Shown here piece after piece: positions 1-7,917 of a stretch of 64,000 nucleotides of DNA (position 1 is the first letter of the stretch; the number at the start of each line of letters is the position of its first letter). The notes beneath the pieces are model-generated. The model did no database searches and was not told the origin of the DNA. It saw only the letters and a list, made by a program, of their open reading frames with translations. The DNA comes from Gemmatimonadota bacterium (lineage in GTDB: Bacteria > Gemmatimonadota > Gemmatimonadetes > Gemmatimonadales > Gemmatimonadaceae), in the NCBI GenBank assembly GCA_021324775.1, contig JAJPIM010000030.1, forward strand, positions 1-64,000. Reading direction: 5' to 3'. The position numbers and the translations under genes were made by a program.

Positions 1-1
1 A

Positions 2-124
2 CACCAGATCGAACATTGGCGCCGGGACTACAACAGCGCGCGTCCACACAGCGGACTTGCTGGTGCAACTCCCAGTGGGTTTGCGCGAGACTTCGCTCAC
101 GCGAACCGTTCACCCGGCCCGTAA
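2..124 (+). mobile_element. IS3-family transposase, C-terminal fragment
   Basis: Forty codons open from the window edge end in tandem TAA stops. The peptide contains IEHWRRDYNSARPHSGL followed by TPSGFA, the standard end of the DDE integrase (OrfB) of IS3-family elements. The rest of the element lies before the window, so whether it is complete cannot be seen. It abuts the remains of a DUF4329 toxin gene in the same reading frame, which suggests that the element inserted into that gene. Family assignment rests on the recognisable RPHS-type terminus. Confidence 0.8.
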
Positions 125-127
125 TAA

Positions 128-575
128 CTGCTCCTCAAGCGGGGGGAAGGTCAAGTCCTGACCTTTTTCGATCCCCCCTGCGCTACCCAAGACGCCGCTG
201 CAAAGGCGGCCCTCCGAGATGTGAGAAAACAGATAGGGGTGCAATATGTCGAATATGGCGGTGAGATACTGTCGAACAGCACGGGCGGCTATCGATATGA
301 CGATCCTCGTAGCGGAGGGAAAACGCATGTCGACGTCGTCCCGAACGGCCCTGATGTGACGGCGGTGTATCACAGTCACCCAGATCTCGAAAGTCAAGAT
401 TACGACGCGGAGCATTTCTCGGGCGTCTGGCGATAAGCAACTGGCTGACGATGCGCAAAAAACAAACTACCTGTTGACGCCAGCAGGACGCATCCTCCGG
501 TACGATCCAGATCCTTCGCGAAAACAGAACGGTCCTGTGACTCAAATTGGCCAGCTTCCGCCATACAATTATTGA
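128..575 (+). pseudogene. Broken polymorphic toxin, DUF4329 C-terminal domain
   Basis: Downstream of the transposase stops the same frame reads into a DUF4329-like domain: TQDAAAKAALRDV, then VEYGGEI, then the JAB-like motif YHSHPD and HFS. At about 420 the frame is lost. Removing one G from the GGG run restores it and gives ASGDKQLADDAQKTNYLL, then TPAGRILRYDP and the end QLPPYNY at 573-575. The gene therefore lacks its N-terminal part (RHS-type or other delivery region) and carries a one-base frameshift. DUF4329 domains are typical C-terminal toxins of polymorphic systems, and the next gene is an immunity-type protein, which supports the call. The frameshift could be a sequencing error. Confidence 0.72.
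147..168. repeat. Hairpin or IS-end candidate
   Basis: Seven-base inverted repeat AAGGTCA / TGACCTT with loop AGTCC, followed by T residues. It may be a factor-independent terminator of the transposase. Alternatively, the run GGGGGGAAGGTCA ending near 153 could be the right terminal repeat of the IS, since IS3 ends often read TGA...CCCCC from outside in. The two readings cannot be separated without the other IS end. Confidence 0.4.
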
Positions 576-583
576 GGAGGCAC

Positions 584-937
584 ATGGCTACCACTCGCTG
601 GACCGTCGCCCTGTCACTAGTGTTGGCAACCGCTTGCCAATCGAAACGCAGTCCCGATAAGCGATCGGCTATCACAGGAGCCCACACCACCGACGTGGCA
701 GCTGAATCAGCGCAGTATGTGCCTGACGAGCTAACCGCCATTCGTATTGCCGAGTCAGTTCTGGTTCGACGGTACGGGCGAGATCAGATTGAATCTGAGA
801 AGCCCCTAAGAGCCACGTTGCATGATACTATCTGGACAGTGACTGGCACCCTCCCGCCTGGGAACGAAGGCGGCGTAGCAGAGATTGAGATTAACAAAGC
901 TGACGCACGCATAATACGTGTAACGCATGGACTGTAA
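584..937 (+). CDS. NTF2-fold immunity lipoprotein
   Basis: 117 residues. The start is ATG 584, preceded by GAGGAGG at 574-580. A lipoprotein signal ends in the lipobox LATAC (Cys20). The mature part carries the hallmark order of the NTF2-fold immunity family: AIRIAESVLVRRYG, SEKPLRATL, WTVTGTLPPG, GGVAEIEINK and IIRVTHGL. Such proteins neutralise toxins of polymorphic or contact-dependent systems; the lipobox suggests a membrane-anchored periplasmic site. It follows the broken DUF4329 toxin directly, and the toxin stop overlaps its ribosome-binding site, so they were one operon. The immunity gene is intact while the toxin is not. Family call is from motif memory. Confidence 0.78.
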   Translation: MATTRWTVALSLVLATACQSKRSPDKRSAITGAHTTDVAAESAQYVPDELTAIRIAESVLVRRYGRDQIESEKPLRATLHDTIWTVTGTLPPGNEGGVAEIEINKADARIIRVTHGL

Positions 938-1083
938 GTGGGCGGCGTCGGCGCCGTCATTGCCTGAGTCTCAGGGCGACCTAACCACGTCGTGGCTGCT
1001 CTTGAAGTGGCCATCGACAGCTGTTGCTGGGATGACCGCTGAACCTCGTCAAACAACGTGACTGGGACTTTGGCTCAGGCGGA

Positions 1084-2118
1084 CTACGGCCCCGGGAACC
1101 GCAACAGATCCGCCGCACTCCGCTTCGCTCGCTCCCCGCGCCGATCATACCGCGCGGTCGTCTCGATGCTCGTGTGCCCCGCGAGTTCCTTCACGGTACT
1201 CATATCGGCTCCGGCGTCGAGCAAATCGCCAATAAACGTCCGCCGGCAATCATGCGGCGAGAAGTGCGGCACGCCAGCGACGCGAGCCCGCCTCTCCAGA
1301 ATCTTGTAGATCGCCCCCTCGGTCAACCGCCGCGTAACGATCACGCCATCCTTCTGCACCGGCAGAAATAACGGCCCCGCCTCGCCTCCGCGCCGCGCCA
1401 CCCACGTCGCGAGCAACGGCCGACCACTCTCCGGCACGTAGGCGAGTCTCACCTTGTTTCCCTTGCCGTGTACGACCAGCGCGCCAGACTCCATTGCGAG
1501 ATCGCTGACGTCGAGCTGCACGACCTCCGCGCGCCGTAACCCGGCGCCATACAGTACCGCCAACAACGCCGCATCCCGCACATCGATCGCCGCGCATGCG
1601 TCGCCGCCGACGCAACTCGCGAACAACGCCCGCAGCTCCTCGCGCTCGAGCGCCCGCCCCGCCGGCTCCGGCCTCCCACGGATGGTCTTGATCCGCGACG
1701 CACGCTGAAAACTCTCCGCGTCCATCAGCCCCAGCTCCACACTCTCCCGCAACACTCCACGCAACGCCGCCAGCATTCGGTTCGCGGTCCGCACCCCATA
1801 CCGGCTCGCCAACGCCGCTCGTACCGCCGCCGTATGCTGCCGCCGCAACGTGTGCCAGGGAAGTGTCTCAGCGGTCGCCTCACCACCGGACACCAACCGC
1901 GCAATCGTATCGAGCGCGCCCCGCATGGTCCGCCTCGAACTCGGCCCCAACGACGCGAGATACACGAGAGCCGGATTCTGGTCCGCCCGACTTACCACAA
2001 CACCCGATATCGGCGCAGGCACGTCAGCGGCCAATCGGACTAGAGGCGCGACCCGGCCAGCTCCGCCGTCGTCGGATGGAGGTGTCGGATCCGGGGACCT
2101 GCCGGGCTCATCAGCCAT
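1084..2118 (-). CDS. Tyrosine recombinase / integrase
   Basis: 344 residues, XerC/D-like size. An N-terminal SAM-like core-binding region (about 45-150) is followed by the catalytic domain. Catalytic residues are visible in order: Arg in GAGLRRAEVVQLD, Lys in HGKGNKVR, His and Arg in SPHDCRRTF, His in LAGHTSIETT, and the nucleophile Tyr in ARYDRR. The first 45 residues are proline- and acid-rich and may not be needed. No integron-specific insertion was seen between patch III and the HxxR box, so it is not an IntI. It lies divergent from fic, next to an IS remnant, in a region rich in toxin modules, which fits a mobility role. No attachment sites were identified. Confidence 0.85.
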   Translation of the reverse strand: MADEPGRSPDPTPPSDDGGAGRVAPLVRLAADVPAPISGVVVSRADQNPALVYLASLGPSSRRTMRGALDTIARLVSGGEATAETLPWHTLRRQHTAAVRAALASRYGVRTANRMLAALRGVLRESVELGLMDAESFQRASRIKTIRGRPEPAGRALEREELRALFASCVGGDACAAIDVRDAALLAVLYGAGLRRAEVVQLDVSDLAMESGALVVHGKGNKVRLAYVPESGRPLLATWVARRGGEAGPLFLPVQKDGVIVTRRLTEGAIYKILERRARVAGVPHFSPHDCRRTFIGDLLDAGADMSTVKELAGHTSIETTARYDRRGERAKRSAADLLRFPGP

Positions 2119-2330
2119 GATTATCCACTGATCGCTGTCGGACGGTAGTTATCGAAAAGGCAGCTTTTCAATACCAATAACTCCTCGCCGCATTTTCGCT
2201 AACTAACCTCAGAAATGCAAGGGTCACTAGGAGCCACACGCGGCTCGCCCAGGGTCAGTGGTACAGCCCGCTTTACTACTCACCGGATGGGTTGGTTTTA
2301 GACCCAACTGGACCGAAATCCCACATATAA

Positions 2331-2353
2331 TTGCACTTATTGCCTAAGTGCAA
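2331..2353. promoter_or_regulatory. Palindromic operator 1
   Basis: Perfect 9-bp inverted repeat TTGCACTTA - TTGCC - TAAGTGCAA. It is identical in both arms to the second site 50 bp downstream, so the two sit on the same helix face (about five turns). It lies 110 bp before the fic start. A likely binder is the C-terminal winged-helix of Fic itself, acting as an autorepressor; this is inference. Confidence 0.7.
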
Positions 2354-2380
2354 GTTACGAGTCATTTTTCGGACAGTTAA

Positions 2381-2403
2381 TTGCACTTAAGCCGTAAGTG
2401 CAA
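2381..2403. promoter_or_regulatory. Palindromic operator 2
   Basis: TTGCACTTA - AGCCG - TAAGTGCAA, with the arms extending to 11 bp (AATTGCACTTA / TAAGTGCAATT). Same half-sites as operator 1, different spacer. It ends 59 bp before the fic start codon, a usual position for overlap with a promoter. Confidence 0.72.
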
Positions 2404-2462
2404 TTTATGGCAATTGGTGATTGCAGATAGCTCAAACCACGTCGGCAAACGGATGAACGCCA

Positions 2463-3656
2463 ATGCCAGGACATCTCATCGACCTGATGTGGCCGGCGAA
2501 CCTCTCGGGCAACGTCCCGAGACGGTTCATGGCCACCTGCCCGTATCAGGCATTTGTCCCCTCCAGACTCGGAGACCTGACAGTGCACCTGGATAGCGAG
2601 TCCGTCGGCGCGGTCTCCGAAGCGGAGCACGCCATTCGTGATCTCAATAGCAGCAGTCACCACGCGCTAGCACCGCTCGCGCGACTCCTGCTCCGCACCG
2701 AGTCCATCGCGTCCTCCAAGATCGAAGGCGTGCAGATCGATGTCCCTCGGCTCGCGCGCGCCGAGGCACGTGCAACGCTCGACAAAAAAGCCGGCCCCGA
2801 TGCCGAACGGCTGCTGGCCAATATCCACGCGATGCAGCTCGCGGTCGATGAGGCAGCGACGACCAGGCCGTTCGGCCTGGACAGCATCACCGCTATCCAC
2901 GATCGGCTGATGAGAGGCGACATCAACTTCCGTCAACCGGGCGTCGTGCGCGCCACGCAGAACTGGATCGGTGGCAACGACTACAACCCATGTGGTGCGG
3001 CATTCATCCCGCCGCCGCCAGAACACGTGGTGCCACTACTCGAGGATCTCTGCGTCTATCTCAATGACGAGACGCTCTCACCTCTCGTGCAGGCCGCCAT
3101 CGTTCACGCGCAATTTGAGACCATTCATCCATTCGCGGATGGTAACGGCCGAACTGGCCGGGCGTTGATCCATGTAATTCTTCGACGCCGCGGGCTCGCG
3201 AAGACGTTCGTACCGCCCATCAGTCTGATGTTCGCAGCCCGAAAGGACCGGTACATCGGGGGCTTGACTCAATTCCGGGGTGACGACGTCGCCGAGTGGA
3301 TTGGGTATTTCGCGGCAGCTGCAAGGCAATCCGCATTGTTGGCGCAACGCTACGTCGCCAAGGTCGAGACGCTCCAGGAAACGTGGCGGGAGCGCCTCCG
3401 AGCGCATCGAGCGATCCGTTCGGATGCAGCGGCATGGACGATCATCGACCTGCTGCCCGCGTACCCGATCGTGACGGCTGCGGCTCTCCTGTCAGCCACG
3501 GGTCGAGACAGATCGACCGTACTGCGAGCGCTCGAGGAGCTCTGTGCAGCTGGCGTGTTGCACCCGACAACAGCGGGAAAGCGTAACCAACTCTTCGAAA
3601 CGAATGAGCTGCTACGACTGATCGAGCAGATGGAGGGTGGGCAGTTGACCGGCTAG
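2463..3656 (+). CDS. Fic-domain AMP transferase with C-terminal winged helix
   Basis: 397 residues. The Fic motif HPFADGNGRTGR starts at His222, with all catalytic and phosphate-binding residues present, so the protein should transfer AMP (or a related nucleotide group) to a target hydroxyl. The inhibitory motif SSKIEG (Glu88) is in the N-terminal half, which makes this a self-inhibited class II Fic. The N-terminal region (DLMWPANLSGN, LARLLLRTESIASSK) is the Fic/DOC N-terminal domain. The last 90 residues look like a winged helix-turn-helix (LLSATGRDRSTVLRALEEL), a common add-on that lets Fic bind DNA. Two identical palindromes upstream fit autoregulation. No separate antitoxin gene is next to it. 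ATG 2463 has no strong ribosome site, but the N-terminal domain needs it. Confidence 0.88.
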   Translation: MPGHLIDLMWPANLSGNVPRRFMATCPYQAFVPSRLGDLTVHLDSESVGAVSEAEHAIRDLNSSSHHALAPLARLLLRTESIASSKIEGVQIDVPRLARAEARATLDKKAGPDAERLLANIHAMQLAVDEAATTRPFGLDSITAIHDRLMRGDINFRQPGVVRATQNWIGGNDYNPCGAAFIPPPPEHVVPLLEDLCVYLNDETLSPLVQAAIVHAQFETIHPFADGNGRTGRALIHVILRRRGLAKTFVPPISLMFAARKDRYIGGLTQFRGDDVAEWIGYFAAAARQSALLAQRYVAKVETLQETWRERLRAHRAIRSDAAAWTIIDLLPAYPIVTAAALLSATGRDRSTVLRALEELCAAGVLHPTTAGKRNQLFETNELLRLIEQMEGGQLTG

Positions 3657-3673
3657 CCGCGACGCCACTGCGG

Positions 3674-3705
3674 GCCTAATGTGATCATGCGCCTAATTTG
3701 ATCAT
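3674..3705 (+). repeat. Two 15-bp direct repeats containing TGATCA
   Basis: GCCTAATGTGATCAT at 3674-3688 and GCCTAATTTGATCAT at 3691-3705, one mismatch, 17 bp apart, just after the fic stop. Each holds the palindrome TGATCA. They run straight into the 34-bp repeat described next. Function unknown. Confidence 0.6.
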
Positions 3706-3738
3706 CTAATGAATGCCGGCGTGACAATTTGCGGCCGG
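3705..3738 (+). repeat. 34-bp repeat, copy 1 of 3
   Basis: Begins TCTAATGAATGCCGGCG and ends ATTTGCGGCCGG. Closest to copy 2 (5819-5851), with which it shares both ends and about three quarters of all positions. It lies between fic and the next gene, a non-coding position like the other two copies. Confidence 0.5.
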
Positions 3739-3837
3739 CCGCACGGTCCGAGTCTCGTTTCCTTGCACTCATGCGAGCTCGGCCATACCGTCAGGCGTGC
3801 TTGGCCGCGTAACGCTGTTTAGCAAAGAGACGCGAAC

Positions 3838-4773
3838 ATGCTGCACTGGCTGAAAAACCTGCTGTTCGAATCGACGCCTGCAGAGTTCCGCAGCGACTAC
3901 AGCATCGCCGAATCAGTTCAACGCCTCGCAGCAGTGACGAGCCGGTGGGGGCTGTCCCTCAACCAAACGCAGGCCGTCGGCAAAGTGTCGCCCGATAAGG
4001 TGCGCCTGCAACGCGTCATCCCCATGGTGAGAAACTCGTTCAACCCATTCTTCACCGGTCACTTCGAGACGCGGGATGGACGAACGGTACTCACAGGCCA
4101 CTTCGCGATGTCGGTGTACACCAGAATCTTCATGGTGATCTGGCTCGCGATGGCAACGCTGTTCACGGTCGCTTTCGTCGCGGGCGATCTTCGCTCGGCG
4201 AACGGGACCCCCGCATCGTTGCCGCTCTTCGGGTTGCTGTTCCCGGCCGGAGGCATCGGTTTCATCGTTCTGGCAAAATGGTTCGCCCGCAATGACGTCG
4301 CCTGGCTCTCTGACGTCATGACGCGAGCGCTCACCACTCCAGGCGACATAACGCCACAGAAACCGTCGGCCGATCCAGCAGGTGCATCAGAGGAGCTGAA
4401 AGGCGTCGCCCTGTTTCTCGCGGCTGCCGCCATTTTCTCGGGCGTCGCGGCTGTCAACGCGCCGCAGACGTTGCCAACCCGCTGGCACACCATGTACGTC
4501 GCGTTCGCGATACTGGACCTCGTTCTGGCGATCGGCGTCTGGTATCGCCGCCCATGGGCCTGGTGGGGCGGTTTCATCGTCCTCGCCGCAACGATGATCG
4601 CGCCGCTGGTTACTTTGCACGCCGCCACACGGCAGCTGCCGCTTCTCTTTCAGGCTGCGTTTGCCGTTTGTCTACTGCTTGTCGTCGGCAGTTGGGGAGC
4701 CTGGTGGTATGGGAAACGCCAACTCTTCCTCCGGAACACACGCGCCAACGGCCAACGCGACGGCAAGACCTGA
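3838..4773 (+). CDS. Hypothetical multi-pass membrane protein
   Basis: 311 residues. The first 95 residues are soluble and resemble a small domain found on several membrane proteins (YSIAESVQRLAAVTSR, then KVSPDKVRLQRV, VRNSFNPFFTGHFE, DGRTVLTGHF). Then come two transmembrane helices (about 95-150), a polar linker (about 160-185) and four more helices (about 185-300). No catalytic motif was recognised. The family seems to occur in many bacteria without known role. ATG 3838 is used; the ribosome site is weak (AGAGAC). Its single-gene transcription unit sits between fic and the first TonB_C paralog. Confidence 0.7.
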   Translation: MLHWLKNLLFESTPAEFRSDYSIAESVQRLAAVTSRWGLSLNQTQAVGKVSPDKVRLQRVIPMVRNSFNPFFTGHFETRDGRTVLTGHFAMSVYTRIFMVIWLAMATLFTVAFVAGDLRSANGTPASLPLFGLLFPAGGIGFIVLAKWFARNDVAWLSDVMTRALTTPGDITPQKPSADPAGASEELKGVALFLAAAAIFSGVAAVNAPQTLPTRWHTMYVAFAILDLVLAIGVWYRRPWAWWGGFIVLAATMIAPLVTLHAATRQLPLLFQAAFAVCLLLVVGSWGAWWYGKRQLFLRNTRANGQRDGKT

Positions 4774-4809
4774 CGGGCTACGGCGTCCTAGCTGGCAGCG
4801 AGGGAAGTG

Positions 4810-5736
4810 ATGTGTAGCAAAGCTTTGAGAAGGCTTTCGTGGATGCTCTGCGTGTCGCTGGCGGTGACGCTCGGCGCCAGTGATGCCCGTGGCCAGCAGG
4901 AGGCGTTCGATTCGAAGGCGCCTGACTCCGGGCTGGTGGTTCGGCGGGTGATCATCACGACGCCATCGGCGCGGTACACGTTTACGCGGCCGGCTGGGCG
5001 GCCGGTGACGCTCTCGGTCCGAACGGACAGTGGGACATTCAACGCACTCCATGATTCGGCGACGTTCGCGATCCTGGCCGACTCGCTCGCGGCGGCGCCG
5101 GCGCCGGCGGCCGCGCCGGACAGTGAGCATATCTCGTTCAAGTACTGGGGCATCTCCGCGCTTGGCGACAGCGGAGCCCACATGCGTCTCGCGCGGCTTT
5201 CCACCAACCACGGCGCGGATGTCGCGGTCGCACTGTACAACGGCGCGTGGGGCATCGTGGATCATCTCGGGCCCCAAGCGCCCGAAGTGCTCGCGGGGCT
5301 TCGCGGTGATTCGATCCGTCCGGCAGATAGTGCGCACGTCGTGTACGAGACCGATCGCATCTGGCAACGGCAGAGGCCATGCGATCGCCGAGATTCATTG
5401 CGTGTCATGACGACGGTGGTGATGGGCAAGACCTGCGGACATGGTTCGCGGCATGTCCTGCGATCGTCAGCGCCGCCGCCGCCGTTGACGTATCCACCGG
5501 ACCTGTATCAAGCAGGCGTGACGGGAGTTGTGTATCTAGGGTTCGTCGTGGATTCGATGGGTCATGTGGAGATGCCATCGATCGAAGTGTTGACGCCCAG
5601 CCATCCGGCGTTCGCGCGGTCGTGCAGAGACAACCTGTTGCATACGGTGTTTCTGCCGGCGCAGATCGATGGGCGGAAGGTGTCTGAGGCCGTCAGTTTC
5701 CCGTGCGAGTTCACGGTCAAAGGGCTGGCGAAATGA
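4810..5736 (+). CDS. Secreted TonB_C-domain protein, paralog A
   Basis: About 308 residues, starting at ATG 4810 behind GAGGGA (GTG 4807 is also possible). A signal peptide (LCVSLAVTLGASDARG) leads into a mid-region with the shared signatures LSVRTDSGTF, LADS, GDSGAHMRLARL and NGAWGIVDHLGP. The C-terminal 80 residues form a TonB C-terminal-like fold (YPPDLYQAGVTGVVYLGFVV, VEMPSIEVL, FLPAQIDGRKV). Unlike TonB it has no N-terminal membrane anchor with a Pro-rich stretch, so it is probably a free periplasmic protein. It differs from paralogs B and C by an inserted Cys-containing segment (PCDRRD...KTCGHGS). Exact role unknown. Confidence 0.75.
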   Translation: MCSKALRRLSWMLCVSLAVTLGASDARGQQEAFDSKAPDSGLVVRRVIITTPSARYTFTRPAGRPVTLSVRTDSGTFNALHDSATFAILADSLAAAPAPAAAPDSEHISFKYWGISALGDSGAHMRLARLSTNHGADVAVALYNGAWGIVDHLGPQAPEVLAGLRGDSIRPADSAHVVYETDRIWQRQRPCDRRDSLRVMTTVVMGKTCGHGSRHVLRSSAPPPPLTYPPDLYQAGVTGVVYLGFVVDSMGHVEMPSIEVLTPSHPAFARSCRDNLLHTVFLPAQIDGRKVSEAVSFPCEFTVKGLAK

Positions 5737-5774
5737 CTGGCGGATGAGCTGCTCGCGCGGAGAACCGCGAAACG

Positions 5775-5816
5775 CTGCCTGGCACCCTCTGCCTGGCACT
5801 ACCCTCTGCCTGGCAC
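5775..5816 (+). repeat. Three CTGCCTGGCAC direct repeats
   Basis: Exact 11-bp copies at 5775-5785, 5789-5799 and 5806-5816 (14- and 17-bp steps). The last copy runs into CTGGCACT...AGTGTCAG, a near-perfect hairpin at 5810-5832. They follow the stop of paralog A and could act as an imperfect terminator or as part of a dispersed repeat. Confidence 0.6.
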
Positions 5817-5818
5817 TC

Positions 5819-5851
5819 TCTAATGAGTGTCAGGGGCCGATTTGCGACCGG
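5819..5851 (+). repeat. 34-bp repeat, copy 2 of 3
   Basis: Begins TCTAATGAGTGTCAGGGG and ends ATTTGCGACCGG. Matches copy 1 at both ends with one base less in the middle. Confidence 0.5.
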
Positions 5852-6255
5852 AGTCCCAAGCCCGCTACCCCGTGCCCGTTGACTCTTATGACCAGACAGG
5901 TCATGTCACGGTGTACGACGCTAGGCGGTAGGACGCTCCGCCGAGGGCGTCGTTCCGCGAAGTCTACAGCAGCTAGTAGTACGCGGGCGCGGCACGCGGG
6001 ATCCGACAACCCCGACACGTCGTCTGTCTAAGCGAATCACAGTGGCCGCGAGTGGCCTCGCGGCGGTGAAGCACAAGTCAGGCCTGCCGATGTCAACGAT
6101 TGCTGATGTACGCGCGGGAGGCCAACACGGTGGGATTTACCCCTGTGTGGATTCGGCGACCTCGGTTGCCGGGCGCCGTCCTTCGAAGGCTAACGGCGGC
6201 TAGCACTACGCACGCGCGACACGCAACTTAGTGCCACTCGAAACGAGGAGCCGCG

Positions 6256-7794
6256 GTGCGGATCAGCTGTGAGCGACGCCCGGCGTGGGCGATGTGTGTC
6301 CTTCTCGCGGCCGCGATTTCGTGTAACCGCTCCACGCCCGGCCCCAGCACTCGAGATGCGGGCCAGCATACGCTCGCGATAACGCACGTCACGGTCATCG
6401 ATATGACCGGTGCGCCGCCCAAGCCAGCGATGACGGTGGTGGTCTCCGGCGGCCGGATTACGGCCGTTGGGCGGAGTGATTCATTGTCCCCGCCAGCCGG
6501 TGCGGTGCTCGTCGATGGGACCGGAAAGTACGTCATCCCGGGGCTGTGGGACATGCATGTGCACTCGGGGTTCGATCGGTACGAGCGGTCCATCGTGCTG
6601 CCCCTCGATATCGCCAACGGCGTGACTGGCGTGCGAGACATGTGGGGCGACTGTTCCGGGCCCTGCGCGGACAAGGACACCATCTACAACCCTCTGCACG
6701 GCCCTACGGCCGAGATGGTGCACCGTTGGGAGCGGGAGATCGCGGCAGGCACGCTTCTCGGCCCCCGCATCGTGGCCGGGAGCAACTTGCTCGACGGACC
6801 ACACCCATTCTGGGCAGGGAGCGCGGCGATCCATGACACGGCCGAAGCCCGCGCGGCGGTCCGCGACGCCCAGCGCCGCGGGGCCGACTTCATCAAGGTG
6901 TACAGTGGACTCTCGCGTGAGGCGTACCTGGCGATCGCCGATGAGGCCAAACGCCGCGGGATACCGTTCGCGGGCCACGTGCCCCAGGCGGTGTCGCTGG
7001 AGGATGCGGCTGACGCGGGTCAGTTGAGCATGGAGCATCTCATCAAGATGCCGGAGGCGTGTTCGAGCCGGCCGGCGGCCGTCGCGCGGCTGACAGAACG
7101 GAACGCGGCTCATCCCCCAACCTCGCCGTCGGAGGGGGCGGCCCAGATCCGCGCGGAGGTCACGCTCCTGAATGAGTCATTCAGCTTGGCCGCATGCGCG
7201 CCCCTTCTGGCGCGTTTCGTTCACGATGGTACGTGGCAGGTACCGACCCTCACGGTATTGCGTGGCCTGTATTGCGGGCAGGACTACGCTTGCACCCACG
7301 ACCCGCGGCGCGAATACGTGGCGCGCGCCGATACAGCGTGGTGGCAAGCCCGCGATCGCCGGTTGGCGCCCGTCTTCACGGCAGCCGACAAGAGGACCGC
7401 GAAGACGTATTTTCAGCACGAGATACAGATCGTCGGCGCGATGCACCGGGCCGGTGTCGGCGTGTTGGCCGGTACGGACGTCAGTAACCCGTGGGTGTAT
7501 TGGGGCTCGAGCCTCCACGACGAGCTGGCGATGTTCGTCGATGCCGGCTTCACGCCGCTCGCCGCGCTGCAAGCCGCGACCATCGAACCCGCGCGGTTCC
7601 TTCACGCGACCGACACACTCGGCACGCTCGCACCAGGCAAGGTGGCGGACCTAGTTGTGCTCGACGCCGATCCACTGGCCGACATCCACAACACCCAGCG
7701 CATCTCCGCCATCGTCGTGCGCGGCCAGCTCGTCGACAGCACCGCCCGTCAGCGACTATTGGACAGCGCCAGAAGCGCCGCGCAGAGCATGTGA
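6256..7794 (+). CDS. Secreted amidohydrolase (prolidase/imidazolonepropionase-like lipoprotein)
   Basis: 512 residues, GTG start behind ACGAGGAG. A lipoprotein signal ends at LAAAISC (Cys23). Metal-dependent amidohydrolase fold: HVH at 101-103 in IPGLWDMHVHSG, the bridging Lys in FIKVYSGL, His in FAGHVPQ, His in SMEHLIKM and the catalytic Asp in VLAGTDVSN. The C-terminal composite beta-sandwich is marked by GTLAPGKVADLVVLDADP. This type cleaves dipeptides or other amides and cyclic amides; the true substrate cannot be read. It probably acts in the periplasm or outer membrane. A second, diverged member is at 34209-35705. Monocistronic by spacing. Confidence 0.85.
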   Translation: MRISCERRPAWAMCVLLAAAISCNRSTPGPSTRDAGQHTLAITHVTVIDMTGAPPKPAMTVVVSGGRITAVGRSDSLSPPAGAVLVDGTGKYVIPGLWDMHVHSGFDRYERSIVLPLDIANGVTGVRDMWGDCSGPCADKDTIYNPLHGPTAEMVHRWEREIAAGTLLGPRIVAGSNLLDGPHPFWAGSAAIHDTAEARAAVRDAQRRGADFIKVYSGLSREAYLAIADEAKRRGIPFAGHVPQAVSLEDAADAGQLSMEHLIKMPEACSSRPAAVARLTERNAAHPPTSPSEGAAQIRAEVTLLNESFSLAACAPLLARFVHDGTWQVPTLTVLRGLYCGQDYACTHDPRREYVARADTAWWQARDRRLAPVFTAADKRTAKTYFQHEIQIVGAMHRAGVGVLAGTDVSNPWVYWGSSLHDELAMFVDAGFTPLAALQAATIEPARFLHATDTLGTLAPGKVADLVVLDADPLADIHNTQRISAIVVRGQLVDSTARQRLLDSARSAAQSM

Positions 7795-7917
7795 CCGGCA
7801 CAGGAGACGCGACGCCCGCGGGATGCCAAATTGGCGACCGATCGGTTGACCGCAAGCGACCTTGTCTCCATTTTGGCCCAGGATTTGTAGCAACGCGCTG
7901 GTACCGGGGGCAAGCCA

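Larger units (their letters stand above)
2119..2462. other. Intergenic region upstream of integrase and fic
   Basis: 344 bp without a convincing gene. It is more AT-rich than its surroundings and is the divergent control region of the integrase (minus) and fic (plus). Apart from the two palindromic operators listed separately, no RNA gene or gene fragment was seen. Confidence 0.6.
5737..6255. other. 519-bp gap with several short repeats
   Basis: No believable gene. Contents: three CTGCCTGGCAC copies (5775-5816); the 34-bp repeat copy 2 (5819-5851); a 6-bp inverted repeat ATGACC-AGACA-GGTCAT (5888-5904); and an imperfect duplicate of about 58 bp, with 5944-6000 resembling 6171-6228 (shared blocks GGGCG, CGAAG, GCTAG, TACGC, CACGC). 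The right duplicate ends 28 bp before the next gene, so it may hold promoter elements. Looks like a patched, repeat-rich remnant. Confidence 0.55.

Noticed and set aside
4810-5736. Functional TonB energy-coupling proteins
   Set aside because: All three paralogs lack the N-terminal membrane anchor with Pro-rich spacer, and no exbB/exbD genes are close.
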